The translations under genes were made by a program, and so were the position numbers. Positions 6,096 to 7,926 of a DNA stretch of 7,926 nucleotides are shown here, piece after piece. This DNA is from Chloroflexota bacterium (GTDB lineage Bacteria; Chloroflexota; Limnocylindria; QHBO01): contig VBJP01000030.1 in assembly GCA_005880165.1 (NCBI GenBank), positions 1 to 7,926 on the forward strand. Direction: 5' to 3'. The notes under the pieces were generated by a model that searched no databases, was not told the origin of the DNA, and saw only the letters and a list, made by a program, of their open reading frames with translations. The number at the start of each line of letters is the position of its first letter. The stretch's first letter is position 1.

Positions 6096-7360
6096 TGCAG
6101 GAGCTCCTCACCATCGTCACCGCGCGCCTCCTCGACCCGCGTGCCGAGCAGGCCGCGAGCGACGACGACCTCGAGGCGCGCGCCCACGGGCGCCTGCGCC
6201 GGCTCGCGGACGATGGTGCCGTCGGCGAGCCGCGCCACCGCGTAGCCGCGGGCCAGGGTGGCGGCGGGGCCCAGGGCTCGGAGCCCGTCGCGCACGCCAT
6301 CCAGGGTGGCGCGGTGCCGCTCGAGCCGGGCGCCGAGGGCGCGGTGACCGCGATCGACGAGGTCCGCGGTCCGCTGCCTGGCAGCGCCAAGGTCAGGCGC
6401 CCAGCTCACCAGGGCACGCGCTTCCGCGGTGAGCTGACGCCGCCGCTCCGCGGTGCGCCCGAGGAGCGCGCTCGATGCGCGATCCCGGAGGCGGTTGAGG
6501 ATCACGGGCAGCTGGGTCCCATCGGGGACGGCCAACTCGGCAGCGGCAGATGGTGTCGGGGCCCGCACATCGGCCACGAAATCGGCGAGCGTCACGTCGC
6601 TCTCGTGCCCGACCCCGACCACCACCGGAACCGGAGCTCCCGCCAAGGCACGCACCACTCGCTCGTCGTTGAACGCCCACAGGTCCTCGAGTGAGCCGCC
6701 GCCGCGCGCCAGGATGACCAGGTCGATGCCGCGCTGCGCGAAGATGCGCTTCAACGCTACGACGACGGCCGGCGACGCCGCCTCGCCCTGGACCACCGTG
6801 GGCGAGAGGACGAGCTCGACGAGCGGGTAGCGGCGACGGATGACGTTGCGAACGTCCTGCCACACCGCACCCACCGGAGAGGTGACCACCCCGATCCGCC
6901 GCGGCCAGCGCGGCAGCGGCCGCTTGCGGTCCGCGTCGAAGAGGCCCTCCGCCGCCAACCGAGTGCGGAGCGCCTCGTAGCGCGCGTGAAGGTCGCCGGC
7001 GCCCGCCGGTGTCAGGGATTCCACGTAGAGCTGATAGATGCCCTGCGGCTCGTAGACGCGCACCCGGCCGTGGCAGACGACCGCCATCCCGTGCTGGGGC
7101 CGCACGGCGGAGCGCGCGAGCTCCTCGCGGAAGATGACGGCCCTGACCTGTGCGCCGGCGTCCTTCAGGGTGAAGAAGCAATGGCCCGACGGCGGAAACG
7201 AGGGCGTGGAGATCTCACCCTCGACCCAGACGTCGGCAAGCGCCGGGTCGCCGTCGAGCAGCGCCCGAACGCGGCGGTTGAGGTCGGTGACGCGCAGGAT
7301 GCGGGGCGGGTGCGCGTTCGCCTGCCACAGCGTTGGCCGCTCGGGTGCGAAGTCAGCCAT
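6092..7360 (-). CDS. xseA: Exonuclease VII large (catalytic) subunit
   Basis: XseA is the nuclease subunit of exonuclease VII, which degrades single-stranded DNA to short oligonucleotides in repair. With ATG 7360 it has 422 residues, slightly short beside about 450 in E. coli and B. subtilis. The N-terminal OB fold is clear (VWVEGEI at 44-50, SGHCFFTLKD at 58-67, RAVIF at 73-77). The catalytic domain follows: RIGVVTSPVGAVWQDV at 155-170, RRRYP at 175-179, ARGGGSLEDLWAFNDE at 218-233, VGHESDVTLADFVADVRAPT at about 250-269, and PSAAAEL. A long Arg/Ala-rich helical region binds the small subunit. The frame is open 55 codons further upstream to 7525, but that part overlaps efp in another frame and has no family similarity. 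The start is 25 bp after the efp stop with no strong ribosome site. It ends inside the xseB start (TTGA). Confidence 0.95.
   Translation of the reverse strand: MADFAPERPTLWQANAHPPRILRVTDLNRRVRALLDGDPALADVWVEGEISTPSFPPSGHCFFTLKDAGAQVRAVIFREELARSAVRPQHGMAVVCHGRVRVYEPQGIYQLYVESLTPAGAGDLHARYEALRTRLAAEGLFDADRKRPLPRWPRRIGVVTSPVGAVWQDVRNVIRRRYPLVELVLSPTVVQGEAASPAVVVALKRIFAQRGIDLVILARGGGSLEDLWAFNDERVVRALAGAPVPVVVGVGHESDVTLADFVADVRAPTPSAAAELAVPDGTQLPVILNRLRDRASSALLGRTAERRRQLTAEARALVSWAPDLGAARQRTADLVDRGHRALGARLERHRATLDGVRDGLRALGPAATLARGYAVARLADGTIVREPAQAPVGARLEVVVARGLLGTRVEEARGDDGEELLH
6104..6109 (-). promoter_or_regulatory. Shine-Dalgarno of xseB, supports the TTG start
   Basis: On the minus strand GAGGAG lies inside the end of xseA, 8 bases before the TTG at 6095. 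Optimal spacing and the absence of another start before the conserved core make the rare TTG start convincing. The site is embedded in a 10-bp perfect palindrome, AGGAGCTCCT (6099-6108). Confidence 0.65.
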
Positions 7361-7385
7361 CTGCGCAGGACGCCATCGGTCAATC

Positions 7386-7926
7386 CTAGACCCGGGTGAC
7401 GTACTCGCCGTTTCGGGTGTCGACCCGAATCGTGTCGCCCTCGGTGACGAAGAGCGGGACCTGGACGACCAGTCCGGTCTCCAGGGTGGCGGGCTTCTTG
7501 GCCCCGGTCGCGGTATCGCCGGCAAAGCCCGGTTCGGTGCGGGTCACCCGCAGGTCCACCGTGAGCGGCACGTCGACGCCCAACACTTCGCCGTCGTGGG
7601 TGGAGACGAAGACGTCGGTGTTCTCCTTGAGGTAGAGCCGATCGTCCCCGATCATCGCCCCGCTCACCGCGATCTGGTCGTACGTCTCGGTGTCCATGAA
7701 GTGGTAGACGCCACCGTCGTGGTAGAGGTACTGCACCTTGCGCTGCTCGACGCGCGCCCGCGGCCAGCGCGTGCCCGCCTGGAAGGTGCGCTCGATGATG
7801 TCGCCCTTGCGCACGTTCTGCAGCTTCATGCGGACCTGCGCCGAGCCCCGCGCCATCTTGATGTGGGTCCAGTCAAGGACCTTCATCAGCTGCCCGTCGA
7901 GCTCGATGATGACGCCCTTCTTCACG
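7386..7926 (-). CDS. efp: Translation elongation factor P, 5' end cut off by window edge, arginine tip
   Basis: EF-P enters the ribosomal E-site region and relieves stalling at polyproline runs. About 179 residues are visible. The GTG at 7925 is most likely an internal Val, because EF-P normally has about 6-10 residues before the KKGVIIELDG stretch seen here, so the true start lies outside the window. Domain I runs to about residue 60, the OB domain II follows (VQYLYHDGGVYHFMDTETYDQ, about 64-84), and domain III carries EPGFAGDTATG (131-141) and the family signature at about 144-163, ending in DTRNGEYVTRV. The domain I loop that reaches the peptidyl-tRNA reads HIKMARGSAQVR (21-32), where most families read HVKPGKGxAFVR. 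The modified lysine is therefore replaced by R26 (codon 7848-7850), and the preceding Pro-Gly by Met-Ala. xseA follows 25 bp downstream. Identity is secure; the tip modification is unknown. Confidence 0.95.
   Translation of the reverse strand, partial: VKKGVIIELDGQLMKVLDWTHIKMARGSAQVRMKLQNVRKGDIIERTFQAGTRWPRARVEQRKVQYLYHDGGVYHFMDTETYDQIAVSGAMIGDDRLYLKENTDVFVSTHDGEVLGVDVPLTVDLRVTRTEPGFAGDTATGAKKPATLETGLVVQVPLFVTEGDTIRVDTRNGEYVTRV

Noticed and set aside
7361..7525. Longer xseA frame starting at 7525
   Set aside because: It overlaps the end of efp in another frame, is Ser/Pro/Arg-rich low-complexity sequence, and the XseA domain begins just after ATG 7360.

Overview
This is a GC-rich, almost fully coding stretch of bacterial chromosome. 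Every supportable gene lies on the minus strand. In transcription order (right to left) they are: efp (5' end cut by the window edge), xseA, xseB, a GNAT acetyltransferase, dxs, tlyA, a small ribbon-helix-helix (RHH) protein, nadK, and recN (3' end cut by the window edge). No tRNA, rRNA, CRISPR array, insertion sequence or phage gene is visible. The only intergenic gap longer than about 30 bases is the roughly 95 bp before dxs.

The organism is a free-living-type bacterium with high G+C and several non-ATG starts (TTG for xseB; GTG for the acetyltransferase, dxs and tlyA). The block efp ... xseA-xseB-(ispA)-dxs-tlyA-(argR/nadK)-recN is a classic Gram-positive or monoderm arrangement: Bacillus has xseA-xseB-ispA-dxs-tlyA-ahrC-recN, and mycobacteria have tlyA-nadK-recN. 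The arginine-tipped EF-P and the divergent DXS do not look like typical Firmicutes or Actinomycetota proteins. A high-GC Chloroflexota-like lineage is my best guess, but it is tentative.

Layout: 7926-7386 is translation elongation factor P. 7360-5814 is both subunits of exonuclease VII, joined by a 4-nt TTGA overlap. 5817-5380 is a GNAT acetyltransferase joined to xseB by a GTGA overlap. 5284-3305 is DXS, first enzyme of the MEP isoprenoid pathway, with its own likely promoter. 3277-2477 is the TlyA rRNA 2'-O-methyltransferase. 2459-2058 is the RHH protein, overlapping nadK by one base (TGATG). 2058-1213 is NAD kinase. 1209-1 is the DNA-repair ATPase RecN. The genes serve translation (efp, tlyA), DNA repair (xseAB, recN), isoprenoid precursors (dxs) and NADP supply (nadK). 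They are probably co-transcribed, with a possible second start in front of dxs.

Most of the window is conserved housekeeping. The points worth a second look are: the arginine and altered loop at the EF-P tip; the accumulated motif changes in DXS, including GDG to GDA at the thiamine-diphosphate site; a GNAT protein where ispA often sits; and an uncharacterised RHH protein where an ArgR-type regulator often sits, with a small inverted repeat across its start codon. I see no clear sign of an entirely new multi-gene system.
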